This document shows, piece after piece, positions 33,901 to 45,319 of a stretch of 64,000 bases of DNA. The notes under the pieces are model-generated. The model ran no database searches. It was not told where the DNA came from and worked only from the letters and a program-made list of their open reading frames with translations. Position 1 is the first letter of the stretch, and every line of letters starts with the position of its first letter. Source of the stretch: Agapanthus africanus (lineage: Eukaryota > Streptophyta > Magnoliopsida > Asparagales > Amaryllidaceae). The position numbers were made by a program, and so were the translations under genes. The stretch covers positions 229,509,138 through 229,573,137 of the forward strand of contig JASDDO010000018.1 of assembly GCA_030015575.1 (NCBI GenBank). Direction: 5' to 3'.

Positions 33901-36121
33901 TGTAGGGTTCCTAGGCACTCTAATGAGGTCTCACAAGGCATCAACCATGCCAATTTGAAATTTTACGGGTGCCGAGAAACCCTAATACGGATCGTTAACT
34001 AGATTTTAGGCGAAACAAAAACAAGTAAACGACTTTACTCTAAGTGAACGAAAATACAACCTTTGTAGATCCGGTTCTCCACCTCCATAGCTCCGTGATG
34101 AGGTCCCTCCGCTGTCCAAATCAAATCCATGACTCTAGCATCGGCTTCATCAGAGAAATGGGCGGGCTTGGTCGTCGGTTCGATGCCGAAGATGATCTAC
34201 GTCGAGGCATCACAAGATCAAGCTCCAACTTCACCAAGCCTTGAAAACATGTGAAGGAAACACCCTATACTACTTGGCAAGAGATAGAGGATGAAGAAAT
34301 AGGAGGTGGGTTCACTTTAGAATTGGATTTCTCACTCAATTGCTCAAGTTGCCATTGATGAAGCAAGCTTTCTTCTTGAAGAAGAAGAAGAAGATGAATA
34401 TGTTATGATAAGTATATTCAAAATGAATAATAAAATCAATACTTATCATATGGCAACCATGATTAGGTGTAGAGAATAGACCATGGTTAATTGGAAGGGT
34501 TAGGGTTAAACATGAAGACAAAATGGTCACTAGGTCAAAGCTTCAAGAAGCTTCAAAAACAAACAAAGAAAGCCACCATTTTCTCTTCATCATTTTCTTT
34601 TGCTAAAATAAACAAAATGGATAAATAAATGAATAAATGAATAAGTAAATGAAGCAAAAGAAACCCTAACCATTGACCAACCATGGTTTAAACTATACAC
34701 CAAACTATCATGTATCATCAAACATGATACAATCAAATGCACAAAAGTATATCATATATACAATGTGCACTTCAAGTGAGAAAATCCTTTTTAAGTGAAC
34801 CTTTATTAGTTAATGTAAAGTGATATATCAAATATATAATTATACATTAAATCATTAAATCAACACTTGATTTAACGACCCGGTCATATCGCATATAACC
34901 GACTAATATCAATAGTAACAACTTATCGAATCAGCACTTGATCCGATAACCCGGCTATAACGCATATAACCGATCAATGTTACAAATCGCGAGAATGGAA
35001 TATGGTATCACATACACGCATTATTCTCGGTCCCGCACATATCTCATATGCGCTCCTATTTCGTTTCGCTTGAGCCAGGAAACCTCTGTGTAGGACTCTA
35101 AAGACTCGTCAATACGCCGGCAGTAGGTGATGATCATATCAAACACCCACAAGACGCAAGCGGTCTGCTAAACGTAACGGCCACCCGGGTATTGAGCGAT
35201 CAGAAGATCAACAAGCAAGCCCGCTCACACTCCTGTGAATCCAACCAGTAACACTTACCGTACAGTCCGGTCTGATCGTCTGATATGTCGCATATCTCGC
35301 CTAGGGGTGGTAAACGTCAGACCCCAATAGCTCGATAAGTCGTGTCGATATGAGGTCTATAACATTTCGAGATACTACTGGTAACACTTAACAGTAAATC
35401 TCAGCAACCCTGGCCAGGGATTTCCTGTTATAGCCAATCGAACACAGCGCAACATCAACTCCCTATACCGGGAGAGACGAATCCCCTCCTATCGCTCATT
35501 GCCTCCATGTGATTCGGGACTGTACCCAAAAACCACCGTTTTGCATGCCCTCTTGGACGTGGTAAGGTGGCAATCAAAGCAAAGTGGGAACCACACAAGA
35601 CTCTATGACGATCTCGGGTCAACAGACTACTCTGTACCAGTGTCACCAGAGAACTGCCATCTGACGTAAGGTATAATACCATCTGGGAGTTCTCGACGAG
35701 TCCGTCCAGTGTACCCAGTCTCCACTGAGCACCCGTATATCATCTCTGATGTCAAACACCAATGGATATGGGATCATCCATCGCCCATCTGTATGGGTCA
35801 AGAAGGTATACGCTAGTCTACTCTGGTATATCGATGCCCTGTCTCGATACACCCACGACTAGGGACCTTGAAGGATGTACTTATGGACTACCATGTCCCT
35901 ACTAGTATGATCCGCATCATAGTCCAGGTAGTCAAGTACACATCCTAAGGGCTTACCAACATGTAACAGAGGGACAATCAGTGTACACGTTAAGGTAAAG
36001 AGCAACCAGATAGCATACTATCATGTCGAGCAAGAAAGTCCTCCCTATATATGTCCAAGCATCCACTACAATATACATCCTATGTATAGTAATGGCCTCT
36101 AGGGCATACATATAACTAACA
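33901..36121 (-). mobile_element. D right (5') LTR
   Basis: Collinear with the left LTR. Followed by the second CATCC (36122-36126) and then the remainder of C. Confidence 0.93.
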
Positions 36122-36126
36122 CATCC

Positions 36127-36479
36127 ATCACCCATCTCATGGGTCGAGAAGCGTATACGCTAGTCTACACTGGTATATCGATGCCCCGTCTCGATACACC
36201 CACGACTAGGGACCTTGAAGGATATACTTATGGACTACCATGTCCCCACTAGTATGATCCGCATCATAGTCCAGGTAGTCAAGTACACATCCTAAGGGCT
36301 TTACCAACATGTAACTATCAGACAGTATAAAGAGACTAGTATACTTGTTAAGATAAAGAGCAACCAAATAGCATACTATCATATCGAGCAAGAAAGTCAT
36401 CTCTATATATGTCCAAGCATCCAATATAATATACATCATCTGTACAATACTGGCCTCTAGGACATACATACAACTAACA
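36127..36479 (-). mobile_element. C: copia solo LTR, second part
   Basis: This is the 5' end of C in its sense direction, ending in plus orientation ACATACAACTAACA. It resembles the 5' end of the D LTR more than that of A, whereas the other part of C resembles A. Confidence 0.85.
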
Positions 36480-36484
36480 TAACA

Positions 36485-36776
36485 CCCATAAATAAAAACA
36501 AGAGAACAACAACCATACCAATTTAAAACCCAAAACAACTTAATACAAAACTTAAAATGGCTTAAGGGAATGGTTAGTCCACCATGGTTGTTAATCATGG
36601 TTTAACCCCATCTCTTAACCCTAGTTTACATGCACAAGTGTGTGTGTGCCTAGAAAAATCCTAATAAAATATTCATTAATTAGAATAAAATATCTGAAAC
36701 TTAATTTGGTAAACTTTTTACCAAAAACTATCTATTAAAATATAATTAACCCCTAAACACGACCTAAGGTGTTACA
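36485..36776 (-). mobile_element. B right (5') LTR, second part
   Basis: It resumes CCCATAAATAAAAAC after the second TAACA and ends GGTGTTACA, followed by ATAGG. It matches 16530-16817 apart from one short duplication (TGGTTGTTAATCATGG region). Confidence 0.92.
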
Positions 36777-36781
36777 ATAGG

Positions 36782-37507
36782 TGCTAAAGGAATTGAAATA
36801 CTACACTAATGGTGCAGAAATTACCTCATTTGGCAACTCAAGAATTTTCTTGAGTTGCCCCAAGTGCTCAAAATCCGATTATTCTTAGTCCAAAGTGTTT
36901 GTAGGGAGTTTCATGTTTTTAGTGAAGTGGAGATGGAGTTTTAAGAAGGTTTTGATGATGTTATGAAGAGGTAGAGGGGGGAGGATGAAGAGGGCTACCA
37001 TTGTGAGAGGTGAGGAGAGAAAGATGAAGGATGAAGAATGAAACAAATGGGAGCCAAGTCCAAGGTTGACCCCTCACCCTCTCTCTCTCTCATGCCCATA
37101 CTCCATTGTTTAACATTTTCTTTTCTTTTCTTTTCTTCTGATTGTTCTCATTTCTCTACTCAATTAAAAACAACAACCATGCATGAAAATGAAGAGAGAA
37201 ACCATGGTCGAAAATGTACAAGTGTGAAAAAAGACATGGTGCATGTCACATGCACAAAACTAGCTTAATGCACGATTAGCGATATTTAATCGCGATTAGC
37301 ATTAAAATTGAATATAATTAATCATAAAAATTTATAATTTGCCTAAATAACATAAAACACTCTCATTTCAGTAATTTCTATAATTTTTCCAAATATTTTC
37401 CAATTTATCGGTATTTAATTATACCGCATTATCAAAATATTCATAATATTAATTATTTAATTATAAAAATTCCCAAAAATAATATTTTATTTTTCTGAAA
37501 TGTTACA
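36782..37507 (-). mobile_element. H left (3') LTR, second part
   Basis: Continues the H LTR beyond B and ends GAAATGTTACA, followed by a reversed polypurine tract (TTCTTCCCCCCTTAA). It contains a perfect hairpin with arms GGCAACTCAAGAA and TTCTTGAGTTGCC (36832-36859). The open frame 37038-37268 has no recognisable content. Confidence 0.75.
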
Positions 37508-37894
37508 TTCTTCCCCCCTTAAAGAAATTCGGTCCCCGAATTTAAATTTAAACCCCTCAGATATTAAAACATTTCAGTAAAAAGATCAATTCGTCGGGGC
37601 TCCAAAATCATAAATACATAAAACACATCGTAGCACAATGCATGCGCATGAAAAATGAGTATATATACCAAAATCCAAACTCCGTCAAGCATCCCGCAAT
37701 CATAGGAGTTATGGCAAAGACACAATTGTCTAAATCCAATACGAAAACCAACATGATATGCATCAAAACTATACATGTAAATATCGTGGTAAATTCGTCA
37801 AAACATCTGAAAGAAATGCATGCCAAACCTTTTCAAGTCGCTGTGCAATGCGCGTATCACTGCACAGTGGAGAACGTCTATTGTAAGAAAACAA

Positions 37895-37917
37895 CTATAT
37901 ATATATATATATATATA
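37895..37917. repeat. (TA)n microsatellite
   Basis: A TA run of about 23 bases. Confidence 0.9.
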
Positions 37918-38186
37918 CCATTTGTTTAACATATACGTCCCGCCGTTTTGAAAAAAATAATTTAGAAGGGTTTCCTTTGTTAAATGTCCCGTGTCATCTC
38001 GGACACGTAGGTAAATACCGAGACTATAGCTCCTTTTTGGAAATCCCTTCGATAACTATAATGCATGCAAAATATATTCAGGTAATGTCCTCTGACTAGT
38101 CCTGCTCGGTCACTATATCAAGTAGTAAATATCATGAAAACAGACCGCTCAAAGGAATCAATCCCAAATGTATATAAGAATGCCAC

Positions 38187-38680
38187 GTGCGTCTGGTGTG
38201 CACGAAAACCGAATCAATAAATGTTCCCTACATGTGACCTGAAACAAAATCTAAGTGCAATGGGTGTGCACGAAACACCTGTCAAGGACAACGGTGTGTT
38301 CCTGAAAGCAATACCAGGTGCATCTGATATGCACAAAGAATCTCGATTTAGTACATCTGGTGTGCACCAAAATCGCATCAAGCGCTTCAAGTCTGCCCAA
38401 AATCCAAATCAAGTGCACAAGGTGCACAAAAACAAATATCGAGTACCACAATCGAAAACGACGGTATACAACACATCTCAATCCAAATCCAAATTAGGTA
38501 TACCGTGGTATATAATCTCACAACCATGCGCATCAGCGTGCACAAAATCGAATCAAAATACTAAAAGTGCATGAAAACTATGCCAAAAGCATAAGTTAAA
38601 TCACATGCATACCATAAGTATGCAATCAAATCAACATCTCGAATGACATCAAATCGAAGTCAAGTGCAACTGCGGTGCAC
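38187..38680. repeat. Array of GTGCA-N7-TGCAC palindromes
   Basis: 17-nt units with complementary or near-complementary ends lie at 38187, 38255, 38318, 38351 and 38664, with a 15-nt version at 38413. Spacings of 68, 63, 33 and 62 suggest an underlying period of 31-34 bases. On the minus strand 38251-38481 translates with an irregular 11-residue repeat (VHTRCT, VHIRCT, VHTHCT). Confidence 0.6.
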
Positions 38681-40016
38681 AAAATCTCAATCATGCAAAT
38701 AAATCATCCAAAATACCAAAAATCAAGATGGCGGAAACAGTCCTGCTCTAGCACATCCTCTAAACATCTCTGGCCAACTGTCATGTTCACTTATAACATG
38801 CCTCGTCGACGATGTCGAACTCTGGCCTACTGGGTGTGCGTAATATGACCGATCCTGTGTTCAAGTCTTCTCGTAATGTATTCCAGAAAGATCTTGTCGG
38901 GGCCTCTCTCGAATTTCGTTTCTGCCGAACTGCCCGGAAGTTATCATCTTTTACTAAATTTGTTTCTTATTCCAGAACGGCTGCATACTCATCGCGACTC
39001 CTTCTTGAAGATATATCCATATACAATACCTCTGCATACGTATCAAATCTCTGATGTCAGCGGAGTGGAACGTCATCTCATTAAGATCTCATACGAACCT
39101 CTTACTCCACTTTTCTCTAATGTCGACTGATTCAGACTCGTCTCTTCATGGCTGCATGGACTGCGCTCCAATGGCTATACTCGTATCTGGAGTCTCCCAC
39201 GCAATGTATCCCATCACATGGTATCCGAATGACGTCGAACCTTTCGATCGATTCGTCAAAGTCCCATAATCCCCCAAGAGCTCAACATCTTGGGTACATT
39301 TTAATTGTATTCCAGTACATGCCACGGTACCTGTGGACCAGTTGTAGAAGGGCAAACCCAAGACTCATTAATGGCACCGCTGAACTGCTGTAAACCCTAA
39401 GGTTTCAGAGTGTTATCATGGTCATTATGTCGAGTTAGGGTTTCATTCTTCTAGAAGGTCCACGGAAATACTTGCATGTTTTTTCGAATACCTTAAACTT
39501 GGAAAATAGTTTTCTGACATTTGATCGTCTTCTATCGACTCTCAACGTACCTGTGTGAAGTTATCTCTAGCTGGAATCAATCAATCTGACGACCTCGCAT
39601 CGGGGTAGGCAACGAATCACATGTCCTAGTCATTCCTCCTTGGGTGACTAGCGATCTTCTATCATATCTTTAAGTACAACTCGTGCGGCAATAGCTCCAA
39701 ACATCTGGGGCGATATCTCGTCATTCGCAGCAACAACTGGCTCATTTGTCCGCACGTTGAACAGTGCATCAATCATCAAATAATCGGTTCATCGACGGTC
39801 ATCACATTCTGGATGGCCTCTAGCAGTAGCCTGATCCTCTGGTGCTGATCTGCATGTCCGAGAAATCTTGTAAAAGCGATCCATCAACGCTCATGGCGTG
39901 AAAACACAATAAAACGATGCATCTATGCAAATCGTATGTCCCTGGAATCACGCCGTGGTCAGTCCTCGTCTGTGACGAGCTCGTGCTGACGCAACTCTAG
40001 CCGTATCTCTCTCTGC

Positions 40017-42206
40017 AGTAGGGTTCCTAGGCACTCTTGTGAAAGTTCATAAGGCATCAAACATGCCTGAATAAAATTTTAGACGTGCCGAACAACCCAA
40101 AGCCGGGATCTTTGCTAGATTATTAGGGTTTAACATGCAAGTAAACATCTTTACCACTAAGTGTGAGGGATTACAACCTTTGTAGTCTGCTCCTTCGCTT
40201 CATAAGCTCTGAGTAGAAGTCCCTTCGCCGCGATCTACGATATCCCAGACTCAAGAGAGGCTCCACAACTCGAACGATCCATGCTAGCTTGTAGTGTTCC
40301 GTTTCTCCGATGATCTACGTCGAAGTTGCTATAACTCAAGCTCTCTCACTCTAATGAGGTGAACACCCTAATCTAATGGGCTAGATTAGATGAGGATGAT
40401 GGATTAGTATTTATGCTATCTTTTTATATCAATTTCTCATAAGAAATCATCACAAAATGAATAACTAGCGAGCTTTCTCAAAGCTCAAGAGAGAAGAAGA
40501 TGATGGAATAAGAGTTAATCCTTTTGTGATGAATAATAGAAATGAATATATGATTGATCATGGAACCATGGTCAAGGATGACAAGGATAACCTTTGTAGA
40601 GAATAAACTAGGGCTAGGGTTTGGTTAGGTTAAAGAATGAGTCATAAGATAATATCAACCATAATATCTTACACTTGACAATAGGAAAGCTTCTAGATGG
40701 TGCAAGAAGGAGCTAACCCTAATCAAACCCTAACCTTGCTTAATATCCACTAAACATGTTCCATTATTAATCATATCATGTTGCAATAATATATATCACA
40801 TATATATTATATATTTGCAACAAAAGAAAATAATACAATTAACATATATCGCATATATATCAATGTATTGCCCTGTGAGAAAATGAAATAATAAAGTGAG
40901 CCAATATTAGATAATGTAATACAATATATCATATATATTATTATACATTAAATCATCGAATCAACACTTAATTCGACAATCCGGCTATATCGAATATAAC
41001 CGACTAATATATCATGTACCGATTCATCGAATCAACACTTGATCCGATGACCCGGTTCATATCTAAATATCGCGAGAATATAATACGGTATCTCATATCG
41101 CATTATCCTCGGTCCTGCACATATCACATAAGTGCCTCTACTCCGTTTTGCCTGAGCCAAGAAACCTCTGTGTAGGACTCTAAAGAATCGTCAATACGCC
41201 GATAGCAGGTGATGATCATATCAAACACCCACAAGCTGCAAGCGGTCAGCTAAACGTAACAGCCACCCAGGTATTGAGCGATCAGAATATCAACAAGCTA
41301 GCCTGTACGTTCTCCTGTGAATAACACTCCCGTACAGTCCGGTCTCTTCGTCTGATATGTCGCATATCAAGTCTAGGGGTGGTTTACGTCAAACCCCAGT
41401 AACCGATAAGTCGTGTCGATGTGAGGCTCATAACGGGTCAAGAAACTACCAGTAACACTTACCGGTAAATCTCTATATCAGCCCTGGCCAGGGACTTCCA
41501 ATTGTAGCCAATCGGACACAGCACAACATCAACTCCCTATACCGGGATAGACGAATCCCCTCCTCTCGCTCATTGCCTCCATGTGATTCGGGACTGCACC
41601 CAAAATCCACTGTTTTGCAAGCCCTCTTGGACGTGGTAAGGTGGAAATCAAAGCACAGTGGGAATCACACAAGACTCTATGACGATCTCGAGTCTACAGA
41701 CTACCCTGTACCAGTGTCACCGGAGAACTGCCATCTGACGTGTGGTATATCACCATCTGGGAGTTCTCGGCGAGTCCATCCAGTGTACCCAGTCTCCACT
41801 GAGCACCCGTACACCATCCTTGATGTCAAACACCGATGGATATGGGATCATCCATCGCCCATCATATGGGTCAAGATGCGTATACGCTAGTCTACTCTGG
41901 TGTATCGATGCCCTGTCTCGATATACCCTCGACTAAGAACAGTTATAGGATGTACTCATCGACTACCATTGCCCCACTAGTATGATCTCATCATAGTCTC
42001 AGTAGTCGAGTACAGATCCTAAGGGCTTTATCAACATGTGAGAGAAAGACAGTAAACCAATACAGGTCAACATGTTAAGATAAAGTGAAACCAAATAGCA
42101 TACTATCATGACGAGCAAGAAAGTCCTCTCTATATATATCCAAGCATCCATCATAATATACATCATATGTACAACAATGGCCTCTAGGGCATATACATAA
42201 CTAACA
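40017..42206 (-). mobile_element. E left (3') LTR
   Basis: It ends CATAACTAACA, followed by the reversed polypurine tract ATCTCCCACTTGCAC. It carries the same hairpin series as D (about 40172-40184, 40957-41135, 41440-41494) and the ATAGCATACTATCA block near 42095. Confidence 0.93.
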
Positions 42207-42220
42207 ATCTCCCACTTGCA

Positions 42221-42916
42221 CTAAGGCCGGCTGCTGTAGTATCTCATACCTAGTATCCCGAATAATCTCTCAAACTGTATCTGGGGAATGGCCTTCGTGA
42301 GTGGATCCGCAGTGTTGTCATTCGTATCTACTCTCCTTACCTCGATCTCCCGACGATCAACTATCTCCCTGATCAGGTGATACCGCCTCAGAATATGTCT
42401 GGACTTCTGATGGAACCTGGGTTCCTTGGCCAAAGCCACATCTCCATTGTTATCGCAATACAGAGGTATTGGATGCTCAATGGATGGAACCACACCAAGT
42501 TCACTAATGAACTTCTTTATCCAGACAGCCTCTTTGGCAGCGATGTATTCAGCCTCCATCGTCGAGTCTGCAACGGTATCCTGTTTGGTACTCTTCCAAC
42601 ATACCGCCCCTCTATTGAGGGTAAAGACAAATCCCGAATGCGACTTAGAGTCGTCCTTATCACTTTGGAAGCTTGAATCGGTAAAGGACTCCACCCGGAG
42701 TTCTCCGTTACTATACACCAAGAACATCTCTTTAGTCCTTCGTAAGTACTTGAGAATGTTCTTCACAGCTGTCCAGTGACTCTCTCCAGGATCTGCTTGA
42801 TACCGACTCACTACACTTAGTGAGTATGCTTCATCGGGTCTGGTATATAGCATCGCATACATGATAGAGCCTACTGCCGAAGCATAGGGTATCCCTTGCA
42901 TGCGAGCTCTCTCCAA
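42221..42916 (-). pseudogene. E RNase H domain and RT end
   Basis: This 231-codon frame contains the RT end (PYASAVGSIMYAMLYTRPDEAY) and RNase H with FTDSSFQSDKDD, ADSTMEAEYIAA, YCDNNGDVALAKEP, RHILRRYHLIREI and ADPLTKAIPQ. It overlaps the RT frame by 46 nt in another phase, consistent with a one-base loss near 42910. RNase H itself is uninterrupted. Confidence 0.88.
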
Positions 42917-43548
42917 ATCAGTTTGGGAGACATCTCTTTGGAGAGAGTGAGTCCAGAGATCGTGGGTTGGTTCCCACGCTTGGATTCTTCCATACTAAAC
43001 CTCTTTAGTATGGTGTCAATGTACCTGGATTGGGACAATCCCAGTATTCGTTTAGATCTATCTCTATAGATCATGATTCCCAATATGCAGGAGGCATCAC
43101 CTAGATCTTTCATTGAGAATCTTTGTGATAAGAAGAGCTTGACTGATTGCAGCATAGGAATATCATTTCCTACCAAGAGTATGTCATCCACGTACAATAC
43201 GAGGAAGACAACCTTACTCTCTTCTACCTTCTTATAGATACAAGGTTCATCTATATTTTTGATGAGGTCAAACTCTTTAACTACAACATCAAAACAGATG
43301 TTCCAACTCCGCGATGCTTGCTTTAACCCATAAATGGATTTAAGCAGCTTGCACACCTTTCCGCTGCTCCCACTATCTACGAAGCCCTCTGGCTGAGTCA
43401 TGTACACGCCTTCTTCTAAATCACTGTTTAGAAAGGCGGTCTTAACATCCATTTGCCAGATTTCGTAGTCATGGTATGCAGCAATGGCAAGTAAGATCCG
43501 GATGGACTTAAGCATAGTCACTGGTGAAAAGGTTTCGTCATAATCCAC
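42871..43548 (-). pseudogene. E reverse transcriptase core
   Basis: The frame reads DYDETFSPV, QMDVKTAFLNSDL, KQASRSWNICFD, LYVDDILLVGND and FSMKDLGDA, so both catalytic blocks are intact. Upstream (43549-44134) the connection region is broken into short frames such as 43734-43922 with SRVSHLPERYFGFLID. Confidence 0.88.
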
Positions 43549-44134
43549 ACCTGGTCTTTGACGAAAACCCTTTGCAACAAGTCTAGCTTTGAAAGTCTCA
43601 ACTTTTCCATCTACACCAAATTCTTTTTAAAGATCCACTTGCTCCCAATGGGTTTTACCCCTTCAGGATCATTTTCCAAAGTCCATACTTTGTTGGTGTA
43701 CATGGATTCCATCTCAGATCGCATTGCATCCAGCTATTTCACAGAGTCACCACTCGTGATGGCCTGCTCGAAACTAGTCGGGTCATCATCTTCCATGATG
43801 CAATCCTCGCTTCCACTATCAATGAGAAAACCGAAGTATCTCTCAGGTAGATGAGAAACCCTGCTAGATCGGCGGAGAGGCTGGGGTTCGTCGGGTACTA
43901 CTGAATCCTCTGGTTCTACCAAGTCTTCTGTTGTAGTTTGTGTCGCTGGAACCTCTTCCAGTTCTACCTCCTCGCCACAAATTTCTTTTTCAAGAAATTC
44001 CTTTTCTAAAAAAGTGGCATGTCGAGAAATAAATACCTTTTGTTTCTCAGTGTGCTAGAAGATATACCCTTGTGAGTTCTTGGGATATCCTACAAACTTA
44101 CATAGGACAGACCTTGCTTTGAGTTTGTCCGGAT

Positions 44135-44638
44135 TTAGCCTTTGACATAGGCCAGACAACCCAATATCTTAACATACTTAAGAGATGGTCTCTTCCCTTT
44201 CCATATCTCATATGGAGTGGTAGGCACTAATTTGGTAGAAACCATATTCAATAGGTGTATGGCTGTCTCAAGCGCATACCTCCAGAAGGAAATAGGCAAC
44301 TCAGCCTCGCTCATCATAGAGCGCACCATATCTAATAGGGTGCGATTCCTGCGTTCCGATACACCGTTGTGCTGTGGTGTATAAGGAGGAGTAAGCTGAG
44401 AGAGAATCCCATTCTCTTTTAGATAATCCAGAAAATCATTGCTCAAGTATTCTCCTCCTCGATCAGATCGAAGGATCTTAATAATTTTGCCCGTTTGGTT
44501 CTCTACTTCATGCTTATATTCTCTGAATTTCTCAAAAGCTTCAGACTTGTGTTTCATCAGGAACACATGTCCGTATCTAGAGAGATCGTCAGTGAATGTA
44601 ATGAAGTAGGAAGAACCGTTCCTGGCATGCGTAGACAT
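44135..44638 (-). pseudogene. E integrase catalytic core
   Basis: The frame includes ITFTDDLSRYGHVFLMKHKS, LRSDRGGEYL and HNGVSERRNRTLLD, so the second aspartate and the glutamate of the DDE triad are present. The segment carrying the first aspartate is split off by a frameshift between 44639 and 44668. Confidence 0.85.
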
Positions 44639-44668
44639 GGGACCGCATACATCACTATGTATCAGTCC

Positions 44669-45319
44669 TCAGAGTTCTGTAACTCTTTCTCTGTGTCCAC
44701 TAAACGGAGCTTTGGTCATTTTACCTTTGAGACATGAATGGCAAGTATCATAAGATGATAATTCGAACGGGTTCAAATATCCATCCTTATGTAACTTAGC
44801 TAGTCGTGTCGCATTGATATGACCAAGTCTACAATACCACAAGTAGGATTCGTTCATTTCTGAACTTTTCCTCTTGTGTGTGTTTTGCATATTGAGGACT
44901 GTATTTTGATTGAGAATGAATATGCTATTATGTAACGAGCCTGATGCAATCAACTTTTGATTTAGGAATATGTTCATAACATTATCCTGTACTACAAAAT
45001 TATATCCTTCTTTACTTAATAAAGAAACTGATATAATGTTGCACATCATGTTTGGTATATAATAGCACTCATTCAGAATCAGTGTATTACGACTTGGTAA
45101 TACTAGGTGATATTCGCCAACTACTTTGGCTGCAATACTTACACCATTCCCTACTTGAACGGAATGATCACCTTTTCCCAGTTCTCTACCTTTACGTAGC
45201 CCATGTAACAATTTACATATGTGGGATCCTGATCCGGTATCTAATACCCAGGACGTAGGGTGAACTGAGAAACGGTTCTCAATAACTAACACACCCGAAG
45301 AAGGTGCATCAACATGCAT
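44669..45319 (-). pseudogene. E protease and integrase zinc finger
   Basis: The frame starts MHVDAPSSGVLVIENRFSV. It contains the protease motif DTGSGSHIC, then CRLGHINATRLAKLHKDGYLN and CHSCLKGKMTKAPF, the pre-integrase domain; the first histidine of the HHCC finger reads Y. No Gag or zinc knuckle precedes it. Upstream, the leader passes into about 150 nt of short frame containing a TAG. Confidence 0.85.

Larger units (their letters stand above)
25752..36121 (-). mobile_element. D: gag-less Ty1/copia element
   Basis: Target duplication CATCC at 25747-25751 and 36122-36126. LTRs 25752-27975 (2224 bp) and 33901-36121 (2221 bp) differ at roughly 33 positions by eye (about 1.5%) plus a 3-bp length change in a GAA run. 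The sense strand is minus. The internal region contains a broken pol and a long leader but no gag, so D is non-autonomous. Confidence 0.93.
2554..36776 (-). mobile_element. B: Ty3/gypsy element, whole span including nested insertions
   Basis: The element is bounded by TGTCACGACC at 2554 and GGTGTTACA ending at 36776, with a matching 5-bp duplication ATAGG at 2549-2553 and 36777-36781. Its sense strand is minus: the primer site touches the right LTR (20617-20629) and the polypurine tract touches the left LTR (16818-16832). LTR lengths with later insertions removed are about 3637 and 3661 bp. The internal region is only 3816 bp, short for a gypsy element, and heavily decayed. A lies in the left LTR and C (with D inside it) in the right LTR. 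Long LTRs, a Met-type primer site and the C-terminal polyprotein signature suggest the Tekay/Del group; that assignment is an inference. Confidence 0.92.
37508..40016 (-). mobile_element. H internal region, left piece
   Basis: Immediately after the polypurine tract the minus strand still reads FGDRISLRG, the C-terminal signature also seen in B. The rest is noncoding: an array of short palindromes (38187-38680), a stretch resembling a copia leader (39334-39520), and a Gag-like remnant near 39960-40016 similar to the VQR..E start of B. No protease, RT or integrase motif is seen, so most of pol has been lost. E interrupts it at TCTGC (40012-40016). Confidence 0.65.

Noticed and set aside
24003..36479. 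C as a complete element with D as its interior
   Set aside because: D has its own LTR pair, primer site and CATCC duplication; removing it leaves only about 2.1 kb, one LTR.
37038..37268. 76-codon frame
   Set aside because: Lies in the H LTR, CT-rich, without similarity to any family I recognise.
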